64,000 nt of DNA, from assembly GCF_963678975.1 (NCBI RefSeq), contig NC_089272.1, positions 44,521,391 through 44,585,390 on the forward strand, given 5' to 3'. Under the pieces are notes generated by a model. It did not search any database and was not told where the DNA came from. It was given only the letters and a program-made list of their open reading frames with translations. This DNA comes from Dysidea avara. Its lineage: Eukaryota; Porifera; Demospongiae; Dictyoceratida; Dysideidae. Shown piece by piece: positions 1 to 11,584 of this stretch. The position numbers and the translations under genes were made by a program. Each line of letters begins with the position of its first letter. Within the stretch, counting starts at the first letter, position 1.

Positions 1-279
1 TTAGCACTAGTGTTGGTTATATTCCCACTAATTGTGATATGCATTGCTGCCATTATCAAGAAATCACTCCATTACAAGAGGTATCAGTATTTTGCTATTA
101 ATGATGGCAGTGATGATGATGACGATGATGATACATTGAGGTAAACTTGTTGGTCTCTAAAACTAAGGCATTTGAATACTTCTCTCTTTACCTTACATAG
201 GAACCATCAATTTGAGCCAAGTGATTCTTCTCAATATCAAGACTCGTTCCTTGATCCAGCAGTGAAAAGCAACAATTGA
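1..279 (+). CDS. C-terminal two exons of a single-pass membrane protein (partial)
   Basis: The window opens inside an exon (1-140) that reads through a hydrophobic transmembrane segment (LALVLVIFPLIVICIAAII), a basic stop-transfer patch (KKSLHYKRY) and an acidic run of seven aspartates. It ends at AG|GTAAAC. A 60-base intron closes at TTACATAG, and the last exon (201-279) continues in phase and ends in VKSNN and TGA. A polyadenylation signal AATAAA overlaps the region just after the stop (280-285). The visible tail is about 55 cytoplasmic residues with tyrosines in YQYF and SSQYQDS contexts. The extracellular part lies upstream of the window, so the receptor class cannot be named. The layout (TM, basic patch, short tail, small last intron) resembles the Ig receptor exons at 58013-58352, but I see no residue-level similarity strong enough to call them paralogues. 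Confidence 0.7.
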
Positions 280-299
280 AATAAACTGCACGCCCCAGA

Positions 300-3200
300 A
301 TAATTTGATATTATTTCAGTGCACAGTGTGATAATGCATATACTTTAGATGAGCACCATAAACTCATGCATACATCCACTGTACAGTGTATATGTAACTC
401 ATAGTACAGTGTGTAATCTATGTGAAATGTGTGTGATTGACTATACTGGATTATAATTATGTACTGTAAGTATAAACAATGCTACAGTAGGTGTATTACA
501 ACCATCATCACAGTCTGGTATGTTATTACAGCATGTTTCACTGTTTGTAATGTATATCTAGACTGGAATGCTTATAGAAGTTGAATTTATTGCTCCACCC
601 AGGAGCTGGCATCTTTCTAATGGCACAGCTAATGCAGGAATGGCACCAATTGTGAACATCTGAATTAAATTGCAGAATAGTGCCCTGGCCAATAATTGTT
701 TCCTTTAGTCATCCTGAAGTCTTATCTTGGCCACTGCCAATTTCCCTGGTGGAGGCCCTCCAAGACTTGGGAACAAAGTTGTTTAGGTACAGGCAGCTGC
801 AGCCAGTCATAATATTGTAATTAGGTTGAGTGTAAGGATTAACTGGTCCCATTGCTGATAAAAGCAATGCTACTCTAGGCTTTGAGTCTATACAAAACAT
901 GGTTTTTGATCAGTTACTATCCAGTTGAAGTTCCAATAATGTTGGGGGAAGAAATAGCTACTGTAACAATTATTTTCCATTTCAGCTCTGTCACATAGTT
1001 GGTAAGATAACCGAGACAGACTATAATTATAGTGGGGACTAAAATAGTGGCAACTAGCATGGCTAGTGGTTAGTTAGCACAGTGTGCAACTCACACTCAG
1101 CATGCAGAGCATGCCCTATATGGTGTGTCTGGTGGCATACCCCATAGGAAAATGTTGCTAAGTTTAGCCTTCTGAGATTGAATTTGGTAATAATTTTGGC
1201 TAAGCCAGTTTTGCCAGGTGAAATTACTATTTTCTAGCAGTGGTAAAGGACTCAGTACAAATGCTGCAATATGGTTTGAGTTCAAAGTTCAATTTCAAGT
1301 GGTCTAGGAGTGCAACCTCCAGAAGCTGAGATGCTAATAGCCACAACCAGCGATGTTACTGAATCTATGCTGCAACTACTTTCAAAGAGTTTTCAATATT
1401 TTCATTAAGGAAAGGCAATTAATTATCGTAGGGAATACCTCATTCACTGTGGCTATTGTAAAGCACCTCCTTTGGAAAGTTTAAGGTAATGGTGTACTTA
1501 GGTCATTTACGGTATGATGATAAAGAATTATATACAACTAGAAGGGATGTATACAGTGGTCACATTTTGCTTGTACTAAAGCTATTTAAAATGCGATTGA
1601 ATTTTGGAAAATCACTCTAATGGTCATGCCCAAAATAATTACAGAATTTTTGAAACTAGCATGGTGCTGTTTAATAGCAGAAAACACTTTTCAAAAGTTT
1701 TGTTGTTATTCCTACCCATAAATGGGTATATAGGTATAATACTGTTTTTCAGAACTAAATTTTTATTGTGTCGTGTGTGCCCATAAGGATGATTTTCCAA
1801 AACTCGGTCACAAATAGGAAGAAAAAAACACGTGGAGCTTGATCAAGTCAGGGCAAAGTCCCCAGATGCTGTTAATGTTATAGATGCTTGAAATGTTACT
1901 AGAATTAATGTTTTAGTTGAAGCATTTCAACCCAAGCATCAAATTTGTAGTTACAACTAAAATTACCCACTACAATTAAACCAAAATAAGTTTTTACCTT
2001 TCAAAAAGAATTGATGTCTTATGAATCAAAGCTCTAATTTTTAAATGATGTATGTCAGGATGTTTGGCATAATGGTGAGATAGGAGTGCACATACACAGG
2101 TGAACAAGTTTCAGTTATAGCTTAAAAGAGTTTCAATGATGGATGTTCTATTAGAGTAGTTGACTGTTCTTTTAGTCTAAGAGTATTTAGACTTTTAGCA
2201 GTTTTACCACTGAAACAATAATTTTGACTCCTCTCAATACTTCATAGAATCTTCCACTCTTGCTCTTTCCAGCTCACGTTTGCTTTAGATGCTGTACTGT
2301 AGCTTCTAGCTTACAAATTTCTAGCTATATAGCACGTAGTAAAATTTTTGAGAGGTGCTTCAGTATCCCATGCACCCTCTCCTAAATCTTCCCTTGCTGT
2401 GTCTTCCAGACCCCTTTATACATACCTATGTACTATATACTCTAGATCTGGTGCACCCTCTTGGATCCACCCCTGGTGAATTTAATTTTGAACCAGCTCA
2501 ATAATTACCCATTACCCATGCTTTTTACATAAATCATATTAAAAGTACACTAAAAAGCATCTTAGAAAGTATCCTTTAACTCAAAATAACCCTGGCCTCT
2601 GTGGTGCTTTAATTTGAGGTCCACTAGTGAATATCCAGGAGAGAGAAAACAGTAAGTGTATTTCAACACAACTGAAGTTAATTTTACATTACAGGAGTTC
2701 AAGGAAAAACTGCTCCCATAAATAATCATATGCTGCATTCAAGAAAACATCACAACAAACAGCTAGTATGCATATATAAAGTCAGCACTTTTTTGAGAAG
2801 TAGAAGCCATTTCATCTGTCAGTTAAGTTATTCTTCATTGCATAGTTGTGCTGTTTCCTTTCTTTGATACATGTTACCTGGTATCATCGATGGTGCTCAG
2901 TTGCTCATGGGTCCATCATTGATTGTACTCCACTACTAACCAGTGGAAAGGGTGGAGTCTTGCTTACTTGACTAAGGTTGTTATAGTTGGGTTGGATTTA
3001 CTTTTTGTCAGATTCAGTTTTATGCAACGTACACTGTATATAGTTGCAATACCAGTACATACTGTATTATGAAGTATTGATGTCTATGGAGGACATTTTA
3101 ATGATGTAGTTGGGTTCCATGCATGTGGTATCACCATTGTCTTTAAAAGAAAAAGTACATATATACAATATACATACAGTATTTAGTTACCTGGGCAAAT

Positions 3201-3640
3201 ATATAACATTAAAATCTTATTGCAAAATAGAGAAATTTATTCTACATACCTCCACTGCTTCATTATTTAATGAATTACATAATACACTTAAAGATGTAAA
3301 CATGCATGGTGCATGGGTTCACAACAAAAACAAAGTATCAAATTTCACTACAAATATTATATGCCACAATAAATATTATACTCATTATTATAAAGTAGTG
3401 ATTGTTACTATAATTATACATTTGTTTATGAACTTTTGTGATCTTTAAGACTACAAAAAGTAGTCTGAAAAATAGTGAATTTTGTCCCCAGAAATTAGTA
3501 GTGAGTCCAGTGATTTGTTCTTATTGTGTTAGTTTTACAAGTAAATTCATGATGTATTTTGATACAAGCTGCTAGACTATATTTACATATGTACCACTTT
3601 CACACCTCAGATCAAAGGAAAGCCAGTGCATATATATCCA
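300..3640. other. Intergenic AT-rich DNA without recognisable genes
   Basis: No convincing coding exon was found on either strand. Open frames here are short, low-complexity and lack family resemblance. A weak copy of the CTCTAATAGAGCAGTCA motif (in reverse orientation) occurs near 2148-2175, and a lone transposon-type end (GGATCCACCCCTG) lies near 2463-2476. It matches the right end of the hAT-like element at 5429-5767. Confidence 0.6.
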
Positions 3641-3657
3641 TCACACTGACTAAAAAT

Positions 3658-3778
3658 GTTAATGAGATATGTGCACTACTACTAGTGCATATATCTCGTT
3701 AAGGTAGTGCGTATATCTCGTTACACACTGCCTTAATGAGATATACGCACTACCACCAGTGCGTATATCTCGTTAACT
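3658..3778. repeat. Compound hairpin of four GAGATAT(A/G)(T/C)GCACTA arms
   Basis: The sequence AATGAGATATGTGCACTA is followed by its inverted form, then by another inverted copy and another direct copy, and by a final inverted copy ending CGTTAAC. The block is self-complementary both within each half and across the whole. This is read directly from the sequence. It is probably a small foldback element or a transposon end; no target duplication was identified. Confidence 0.6.
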
Positions 3779-3846
3779 TGATACATTGTACACCTAATAG
3801 GAGTGCACACTACTGTATATCCAGAAATCATCAGATTTCTTTGATG

Positions 3847-4137
3847 TTATACTGTTATCCTCTTGTCTTATATAGGGAATCAAGCAAGCTGTTTGAATTC
3901 TGCCAAACAATCTGTGATTGTGGGATTCAATTTTAATACATCAACAGTAGTTTGTTTTTTACTTTTGTAAATGTAGCAATTAAAGTAACATAATTAACAC
4001 TTAAAATTGCTATATTAGCAATAATCAAACTACTGTTTGATGTATTAAAATTGAATCCCACAATCACAGTTTGTTTAGCAAAATTCAATCCCACAATCAC
4101 ACCTTACTTGGCTCCCTATATAAGAGAAGGGTATAAC
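3847..4137. mobile_element. Foldback (long inverted-repeat) element
   Basis: The left arm runs from TTATACTGTTATCC through CTTATATAGGGA and GTGATTGTGGGATTCAA to TTTTAATACATCAA. It recurs as its reverse complement on the right, ending CCCTATATAAGAGAAGGGTATAA. The right arm contains the inner GATTGTGGGATT piece twice. The spacer of about 80 bases is AT-rich. No coding capacity. It is consistent with a non-autonomous inverted-repeat transposon whose family I cannot name. Confidence 0.6.
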
Positions 4138-4187
4138 AACTAATGATTTTGCCAATTAGGTGAGTCTACATGCTAAAGTAGATCATA

Positions 4188-4316
4188 TTAGTTATATCAC
4201 AGGCACTCATGCTTTGCCTGTATATGCACACCCGCACTCGGTCCTGCGGCCCTCGTGCTTGTGCGTATATATCAGGCAAAGCACTCATACCTGTGGCATA
4301 ACTATTACAAATACAT
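4188..4316. repeat. Long palindrome with G+C-rich core
   Basis: TAGTTATATCACAGGCA on the left mirrors TGCC..TGTGGCATAACTA on the right. Inside are GCTTTGCCTG / CAGGCAAAGC, and then a CG-rich core around GGTCCTGCGGCCC. The whole 129 bases can fold into one imperfect hairpin. A related fragment (GGCCCTCATGCTTC followed by ATATCAGGCACAACTGTGG) is seen near 55610-55655. Confidence 0.6.
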
Positions 4317-4480
4317 CATCAACCAACACATAAATACAGGTATACCACACTGTGATGTGGGAATGTAAAATATATATGAAAAAAAAGTAATATAGCTACA
4401 TAATGTGTTATGTATAATTATGCATAAAAGTGTGATGTTGTCCATGTACTTATACAGCATGTGTATATTATGCAACAATT

Positions 4481-5319
4481 TTATTTATCCAGTCCAATCA
4501 AAGGCTCCTGGAATTCTTTATAGTTGTACGTCACCTCTGCTACCTCACTGCTCAAACGATTCAATTCCATACCATCATTTTGTTTAACTATTATTATCTT
4601 GCAGGCCGTAGTGTAAAGCCTTTTAGTATAGTGGTGTACAATGTTTTTATTCCTGAACAATAAACAGTAGTATGTAATTGCCAAAATTAGGTACACCACA
4701 CCAACTGTTAACAGTACTTGGGAAATTCTTAAGCCTATTGAATGTGGCTTGTACAAAGGTGCTACATGAATTATCATTAGGTTGAACAACAGCAAAGATT
4801 CTTGAACATTCTTTATCTTCTTTTTGAAAGGACACATATGTCCTTGTATGCATAATAACCCTACTAGTAGAATTCCAGTTGCAAAGAGGGTGCCATATTT
4901 ATCTAATGTTGACAATCCAAGCACAATTACTCTTATAAAAAGCAGAAACCCTGTCCAGTAAGAAATTTTGTCTTTAAAAGGACCAATATAAATATCAAGT
5001 AATGGTTTGAATCTACTCACAAATTTAAAGCGTGACAATAGTCTTGGAAATAACAGTACCACATTGAATGGTAACAAAGTAAGGAAGAGAATAAAACTTA
5101 CAAGAAGCATGATCAAGAATTTGATCCCAAATATATGAACAGTGGTGTCCACAGACCAAAATAGTTCAGTTTTATTACTGGGAAGGAGGATAACTTTATA
5201 GTACCTAAAAATCACAATGCACACTGTCCTCAATATCTTAGTATATGACAACAGAAATATTGTTGCAAGTACTGGTAGTGCCCTTCGCGCTGTCACCCTT
5301 TGAATTATGGTAGAATATC
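4481..5319 (-). pseudogene. C-terminal multi-TM half of a large ectodomain/multi-pass membrane protein
   Basis: About 280 residues are open on the minus strand. Roughly six hydrophobic segments can be counted: around LPVLATIFLLSYTKILRTV, FLIMLLVSFILFLTLLPF, YWTGFLLFIRVIVLGLS, LFATGILLVGLLCI, LLLFNLMIIHVAPLY and ISQVLLTVGVVYLILAITYY. The stretch PLLDIYIGPFKDKISYWTG is the hallmark that I recall from large sponge and cnidarian membrane proteins with repeat-rich ectodomains; their biochemical role is not known to me. The cytosolic tail ends in FQEPLIGLDK and a stop. The open frame has no genuine start: its upstream edge runs into the transposon at 5320-6523. Excising that insert does not restore a continuous frame with the N-terminal half (6524-7641), because a stop and a one-base offset remain. 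This supports a decayed gene, unless unseen introns rescue it. Confidence 0.65.
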
Positions 5320-5428
5320 CAGTGTTGGGCAAGTTACTTTGTAAAAGTAACTAGTTACATATTACTTGCAACAGAACTATTTAGTTACAGTTACATATTA
5401 CCCATAAAATAAAGTAACTGTAATAATA

Positions 5429-5767
5429 CAGTGGCGGATCCAGGATGGGGCATTTGGGGCAAATGCCCCCCCCCCCTTCAAGAAATTGCATACAAGATCG
5501 ATATACTCTAATAGAGCAGTCAATTACTCTAATAAAGCAGTCACAATGTTCATGAGGCAGTGTAGCTTACCTATGAAGCTACAAATAGGATTTTATTTTA
5601 CATAACAGACGTGATATAGTAGGTAAGGATAACTAGCTATTATTGTTGTGACCTTTTTTTTTTTTTTTTTTTTTTGGTCTTCAACTGGTTTTCAGCAAGT
5701 TTTTTTGGTCTTCAACTGTTTTTCAGAAAGGTGCCCCCCCTCTTTCGAAACTCTGGATCCGCCCCTG
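5429..5767. mobile_element. hAT-like MITE, CAGTGGCGGATCC ends
   Basis: Termini CAGTGGCGGATCCAGG and CTCTGGATCCGCCCCTG form an inverted repeat of about 13 bases. The flanks TAATAATA and TAATATTA match 7 of 8, as expected for the 8-base duplication of hAT transposons. The interior carries a C-run next to the left end, two CTCTAATA(G/A)AGCAGTCA motifs (from 5496) and a long T-run followed by GGTCTTCAACT. The same order is seen in the element at 20932-21246, so the two belong to one family or close sister families. No coding capacity. Confidence 0.8.
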
Positions 5768-5963
5768 TAATATTACATATTATATTACTTTGTGTCCACA
5801 GCCTTAAGCTGTCACGTGTGAAACTACCACCTTATCACGTGACATGATTGCGTTGTTGGACAATGTGCAAATCTTGGTTATAAGTAAGAAGCTAGTGAAT
5901 AAGCTTCATTCAATAGGCCTCGTTACTCCATTGTGGTTAGGCGTTACTCAGAGGATTAGGCCA

Positions 5964-6324
5964 CTCCAAATAAGACTGTAGTTTCCCGTCCTGAGGTTTT
6001 CGTTTTTCGGTGCGGGCGGGAGGCTTATTATCATTATTCATTATTAAAGATTCGACTGCTCTATTAGAGTATCTCGATCTTGAGAGGATTTCAAGGTCAT
6101 GAAAATGGCTTTTTTGCAAGCTAGCAACCATTAGAACCGTTCATTTTAGGCTTCATCGTGCTTTTTAGCAACGCAAAATAAAAGGCTCCATGAGAAGTTT
6201 CCAGAAAGCAGCACAGGAAGTGGTTTTGGAAAAATAATGACAATAATGACCATTTAGTGCGGGTGCTCAGACGTGATGCGGGCGGAGGACGGGAAACTAC
6301 ACTCTCATTTGGAGTGGCCTTACT
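5964..6324. mobile_element. Nested inverted-repeat element, TAGGCCACTCC ends
   Basis: TAGGCCACTCCAAAT with TAGTTTCCCGTCC on the left is mirrored by GACGGGAAACTA with CATTTGGAGTGGCCTTA on the right. Both arms also contain a related GCGGGCGG block. The interior holds one reverse copy of the CTCTAATAGAGCAGTCA motif (6054-6080). I could not identify a target duplication, so the exact ends may be off by a few bases. Confidence 0.65.
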
Positions 6325-6523
6325 AACGAGATTAGTAAATATTACGTCATATTAGACTCGTTACAGTAATTATATTACTTAGGTAACGCGTTACGTTTGT
6401 AAGTAAAGTATCTTGCGTTATATTACCTGTTTTCATAGCGTATTTCGTTATATTACTTTGTTACCACAAAAGTAATAATATTACGTAACGCGTTACTTAT
6501 GTAACGCGTTACTCCCAACACTG

Positions 6524-7641
6524 GTAGTATATCAATGCTCCCTGTTATAACTCGTGAACTGGAGGGTTCGATGTAAATCATCGACTTCATGTTGCTGTTG
6601 TTAATAAATGTGCAATCAAGAAAGCTGAAATATACTTGATTGTGCAGATACTGATAACCAGCAGCGAACTTATAACTAAACATGTCAACACATTTTCGGT
6701 TGTACAGTACAATATGAAACATTTTTAGTTTAGCATTTCCAACATTTCTGATTGCTGTACTGTTTGAGATGTTCACTATACTTGTTAAATTACTGTCACA
6801 AGTATTCATATAGTAGTATAAGGCACTGGAATTATTCAGGTCACTGAATATTGCATTTTTAATATGTATTACGGAAGCATTGTAAGATTTTTGTGAAAAT
6901 ATCAAGTTTATTGCATATTGGAAAGGATTTGGACAAGATCCATGCATTTTGTATGAAAAATTTCCAACTGTTAAGGTATTGTCTGATTCTTTGAAAATAT
7001 ACGACTTCTGACCAACCCATTCTTTGTAATGAACAACAATGCCATAAATTCGCTTTAGATATCTGGGGCATATTGTGCAATTAATTCTTATAGTTACCTG
7101 ACTAATTATTGAATTTCCTATTATGTTCACAGCTGCTATTCCTGCATGCAATACCAGCATTGGTCCTTATTTCTGTCTTGTTTATTACCACTGACGTACA
7201 CTGGTAGAGAATTATTGATGCATTGTTTGTGACATTATTTTGTAACGAATCTGTAAATCTAAAGCTTTGGTACATTTTGATCTTGGAGTTGTTTGGGTTA
7301 TTCTTAAATTGAAAATTAACATTTTCAAGTCTAAAATTGGTTACATTGGACATCATCATCCATACAGATTCAGCACAAGTTATGTTGCAAGTGTTCTTAC
7401 CAATCATTGTAAAATTTTGAACATCTCTTACAAACATTGCTGTATAAAGATAATGTTGACCTGGTTTGAGTAGCAGTTCAGTGTTAGAGGTGAAATTGTA
7501 GTTGTTGATATAATACTGCAGAGTGTGAGTGTTACTGCTGGTATCATTACCATCATTGTCAGGTACTATGTGATATACATTAGAATTTGCTATGCTGATG
7601 AAAAGGGCCACAAAAAACATTACGTTGTATTCCTTCATCAT
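6524..7641 (-). pseudogene. N-terminal secreted ectodomain half of the same membrane protein
   Basis: On the minus strand a start at 7641 or 7638 (MMKEYN) is followed by a signal peptide (VMFFVALFISIANS). Next comes an Asn-rich, beta-strand-like ectodomain with many N-x-S/T sites: VYHIVPDN, LLLKPGQHYLY, FTMIGKNT and FRLENVNFQF. These rungs resemble right-handed beta-helix repeats. The frame shifts near 7150-7165, where an imperfect 13-base repeat (GGTATTGCA / GGAATAGCA) breaks NAGIA from AVNIIGNS, and it continues in a second frame to SIDILP. There the transposon at 5320-6523 interrupts it. Family members, as I remember them, have a much longer ectodomain before the TM block, so a middle part is missing as well. 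Frameshift, insertion and frame offset together argue for a pseudogene. Confidence 0.6.
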
Positions 7642-7800
7642 GTTGCAATGTGTTAGTACCCTACAATACATATTAAGCAAGTAAGAATGTTCCATAGCAT
7701 GTTGTCAAATACCAAATAGAAAGCATCATACGTTGTACAACGAAAGTTGGTAACGTTGTACATGAAACGAATGCTGCGAATGTCAAATGAAAAATGAAAA

Positions 7801-7855
7801 CGAATGCTATGAATGAATGAATGAATGAATGAATGAATGAATGAATGAATGTCAA
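7801..7855 (+). repeat. (GAAT)n microsatellite
   Basis: About eleven GAAT repeats, flanked on both sides by GTCAAATGAAAACGAATGCT-like direct repeats and by GTACGTTGTACAT palindromes. It lies just upstream of the minus-strand pseudogene's start. Confidence 0.85.
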
Positions 7856-7899
7856 ATGAAAACGAATGCTGGTACGTTGTACATCATACGAAAGCATCA

Positions 7900-10440
7900 T
7901 ATGTTGTCAAATACCAAATAGAAAGCACATACGTATGTACATACATAATTTTAGACAATGAAAAATAAATGCAGATATGTCGATCACTGTATATAATAAT
8001 AATGCAGTACAAAGCTATATTTACTGTACCTAATTTCTGTTGCTGTTTGCTATTCTAAGAAAGCTCTATATGTTTAAGTGTCACAGTATAGTGATGCTAT
8101 GAAATTACGGTATATTTATTGTGACTAAACAACATCTATAGCATTCATCTGTGTCATGTTTTCAATATAATTCACTTATTGTTATCCTGCTGAGGATAAC
8201 AACCAGTTGTTTATTATGTACTAGCATTGTTACCTGCCCTATGCAACAGGACTGTCTCCACATTAAACATTTCAATGCAAAGGGAATTAATCATTAAACA
8301 TCACCACCCTTCATGTAGCATGCACGGTGATGTCACTTTTAAAGAACATATTAAGGTTGCCTTATGTAGGTAAGTTATACAACAGAGTTGCATGTTTCTA
8401 AGACAACTGTAGTATTGTGTATATAATGTTTACCACACAGATGCATATGTGCATGGTGCTAGTAGTCGTAAAACATCAAAGTTGTTGTCTGTGGTTTAAC
8501 TTTTCAGTGAATCTTCCCTGCATCAGTACTAGGCTTCAATGTGCTGTAAAGAACGAACAAAAGCATTGGTATATATGTACCTGCTTTACATGCAGTACAT
8601 TCAACTTTAGATTCAAAATTTTTTTACAATGTGACATAATAATTAATGCGTTGATAACTTATTAGTGTCTGTGTAGGTGTGCATGGCAAAAGTGCTTAAA
8701 GTACATGATCCTTATGCCATCCTTTAAGTATGTATAGTTAGTAAAATAATGTGAGCATGTCAGGGTTAGTTATAAACTACATAATTATAAGCTAAGGCAA
8801 TTGATAATGGTCAGGTGGTACAGTACTTTATCGCATGTAAACTTCAGTTTCTAACATGATCTTTACCTTCCTGATAGCGAAAAGAAACCTTGTAGTAATA
8901 GACTGTATATCATTTAACCAAATCATTCACAAAGTTACAACTTCAGCAAAAATATTCCATCAACAACAACAGCAATCCTCATACAAAAACTGGAACTCGC
9001 TTAAAGTGTATTACATCAAAAAGGTGCACATGACTATGTATCATTACAATCAATAACAGTGTGCATACTATTACAAGTCATTACACTAGTGCATAATGTA
9101 ATTTGCAACAGTTATATGGCAAGCACAGGTTTGAAAGTTTCCCTATAGAATGAGAACAAAGCCTCATTATTTGCACTGAAATTTTACAGTTTTGCATCAG
9201 TGCGCACCTACAGATATGCTTTTAGCCCTGGCTGGTAAATGATTTTGAATTGACTTTTCCAATCACTTGAATCGGCAAGTGTTCCTCTAAAATTCTGCAG
9301 CCAAGTCAGAGCACCATGGTCTATGCAGGCCATGAATGGCTTACTCAGTAAATACAGTAAATGAACGGAAGTCACAACAGCAAGGAGTTCCTTGCATGTG
9401 ATTTAATTTCTCTCAGCAGTCAGTTGGCATATGCTATCACATGTTCACGTCTGTCAGAATGGCATTGACACTAATTCTAGTGTCAATGGTATCTGTCCAG
9501 GCCTGTTCCAGTCAGACATTTCCAATAATTTATTGGTGCTGATGTCAAATCATATTGAGGGTACTGACAGGACGTATGTTTGTATGCTGATTTGCTGTGT
9601 TGCGTGTGCAGTATATGTGCTGTTCTGTGCTTCGCTTTGCTTTGCTGTGCTGTACTGTGATGTTATGCACTGTGTGTGCGCGCATGCATATGTGATTGCA
9701 TTAGTGTAGACCAATCAGTGGCGGATCTCAGAGGGGGTTTCAGGTGTAGACATCTATGTGGGCATTAGAGAAAATCACTCAACAAGTGTGCATATTCCAA
9801 CTAGGGACATGGTCCCACAGGAAACTTAGCCTTCTGAGATTGAATTTGGTAACACCTTTGATTAAATAAACACTATATGAATTACTGCATGGTGTTATTT
9901 TATTATCCAACTCTGGCAGAGGCAATTCTAAAAGCTGACATTCAGAGGGCAAAGCAACTGAACTAACTGAATGCCAGGAAAATTTTGATATTTTAGCCTT
10001 ACTTGGTGCTAAACTTGTTGAATAAACATTGATGGTGAACATGTATGTTGAAAGAAAGCTTATTATTAAATACCAGTCACTGAAGTGGCAGTTTGAATCT
10101 GCATGAGATGTGCAATGTGTGAGTCACAACATAATCTAGTAGAATGATTTCATGCATCCAGAATGCTCTGAAATGACTGCAGAGGCTATCCTAGGCCTAT
10201 ACCAATAAAAATAAGTGTTGGAGAATGTTTCTGAATAGTTAGCTACCAGGGACAGATCCAGATCTTCAAAAACAGGAATTTAGCTTCAGTCTATCTAGCT
10301 CAGTAGTAGCTAGATACAAAATAAGCACTCTCCAGCAATGTTTCATTGTTAAGTACTACTAGAAAATGCATTTAGAATTAGCAACAATCAGTTTTAAACC
10401 ATTAAAATGATAATTATTTTCAGAGGTGCTTATTAGAGGT
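7900..10440. other. Intergenic DNA, no gene recognised
   Basis: No exon with credible coding content was seen. A lone hAT-like end CAGTGGCGGATC occurs at 9717-9728. A short segment CTTAGCCTTCTGAGATTGAATTTGG (given here in whole only as a landmark near 9828) is also present near 1155, so a low-copy dispersed repeat passes through both places. Confidence 0.5.
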
Positions 10441-10451
10441 GCTTTAGTCTT

Positions 10452-10752
10452 GCCATAGATTACATCTGAATTTGACAAAACAAGGCTTCCACATACATAC
10501 AATTCTCTGACTTTGGCCAATTGTAACTTGGCTACTCAGTAAGCTAGCATTGAGCGACGTAAAATTTTCACACAATTCTTCCATAGTATTGTGAAATAGC
10601 TAACAGTTGAAAAGTTGAAGCTGATAGGTATGCATACTCCTACATTAAGTTATGGTGCTTCAAAGTCATAAAGTGGATGTGTGTGCAGTGGAAGCCTTGT
10701 TTTGTCAAATTCAGTCACATATACGCCCCCTAGGGGTGTATATAATCTATGG
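10452..10752. mobile_element. Inverted-repeat element with TTTGACAAAACAAGGC arms
   Basis: CCATAGATTACATCTG and TTTGACAAAACAAGGCTTCC on the left recur inverted on the right as GGAAGCCTTGTTTTGTCAAA and TATAATCTATGG. The inner 190 bases are unrelated between the arms. It is MITE-like in size; no target duplication is evident. Confidence 0.6.
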
Positions 10753-11108
10753 TCTTGAAGAGACTCCGTGAAACCTGAACAGTGTCTGTGTTGCTGAAGT
10801 ATTAACAGGCTATGACTGGGCCTGCAAAATAGGGCATGTGGGCACATGATTTTTGTCTACTTTTTCAAACTTTCATCACTCATAACTTTTTGTACCATTA
10901 TACTATGGCAATGCAATTTTAATCTCTTAGTAAGCATTTAATTGGCTTTGTGATGAAAGTTACAGAATGGAAATATTCTTTTCCAGTACTAGCTGAGATA
11001 TGACCTGTAGCGTGATGGGGTGTGGTTTGTGCCCACATGCCCCAGTGTGGGCATGGCAAGGAGTGAAATACAAAAAATATATTGAATATACCAATTAATA
11101 CAGTTAAA

Positions 11109-11492
11109 TCAGTTCAGGTCTGGGGAGAACCATTCACTGCATTTCCGAGCCATAAATATCTTCTGAGAAACTGATATGCATTTCTTTGCTGCAGTGTCTA
11201 GCATTTGCTGCACAGTGGACCTTGGGAATGATAGATCAGAATGGATAAAACACAGCAAGTTCAGTATATTTTTAACAGAAAAATGCTTATAGTGCCCAAG
11301 CACACTTATTTCCAGCATTTCATAAAAGTGTGGGAAGTTTAAACAATCTAGCTCTGCCAAAAGTTGTTGGTATTCCAATTTACTCTGCTTACGGGTTCTA
11401 GCTGCCTCTAGATGGTGATCAGAATCCAAAGGGCATATCAACTCTAACAGTGCCACAGTGGAGGTATCAGTGTTGTGGATAAGAATGTCAGG
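11109..11492 (-). pseudogene. LINE 3' fragment: restriction-like endonuclease domain
   Basis: On the minus strand, PDILIHNTDTSTVALLELIC gives the PD...(E)xL core of the PD-(D/E)XK-type endonuclease found at the C-terminus of R2/NeSL-type LINEs. It is followed by the helical part (RTRKQSKLEYQQLLAEL, then FPHFYEMLEISVLGH) and ends at SPDLN and a stop. Nothing upstream of PD is open, so only the C-terminal domain survives. The same domain closes the plus-strand LINE at 12198-14372, which points to two opposed insertions of related elements. Confidence 0.6.
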
Positions 11493-11584
11493 TCAATATG
11501 CAGTCACCATGATAGCAGTTGGGATCGTTGCTGGAGGAGACTCACAGGATCTAAAGTTCTGCACATTTATATACAGAGCTCTGT

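Larger units (their letters stand above)
5320..6523. mobile_element. Non-autonomous DNA transposon (CAGTGTTGGG ends) carrying two nested elements
   Basis: The insert begins CAGTGTTGGGCAAGTTACTTT and ends AAGTAACGCGTTACTCCCAACACTG (shown here in parts). Its termini are about 10 bases of near-perfect inverted repeat, followed by GTAACNNGTTAC-type subrepeats. The flanking GTAGAATATC and GTAGTATATC are a 9/10 target duplication. It splits a membrane-protein gene on the minus strand. Inside are a nested element at 5429-5767 and a third inverted-repeat element at about 5964-6324. Removing these leaves under 600 bases of GTTAC-rich sequence with no transposase, so it is a MITE-like derivative. The CAGTGTTGGG terminus with GTAACGCGTTAC is widespread in animal DNA transposons; I do not assign a superfamily. 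Confidence 0.8.

Noticed and set aside
11109..11456. Independent 115-residue gene on the minus strand
   Set aside because: The PD...E-L core and its continuation upstream of the first start-like codon mark it as a LINE endonuclease fragment.
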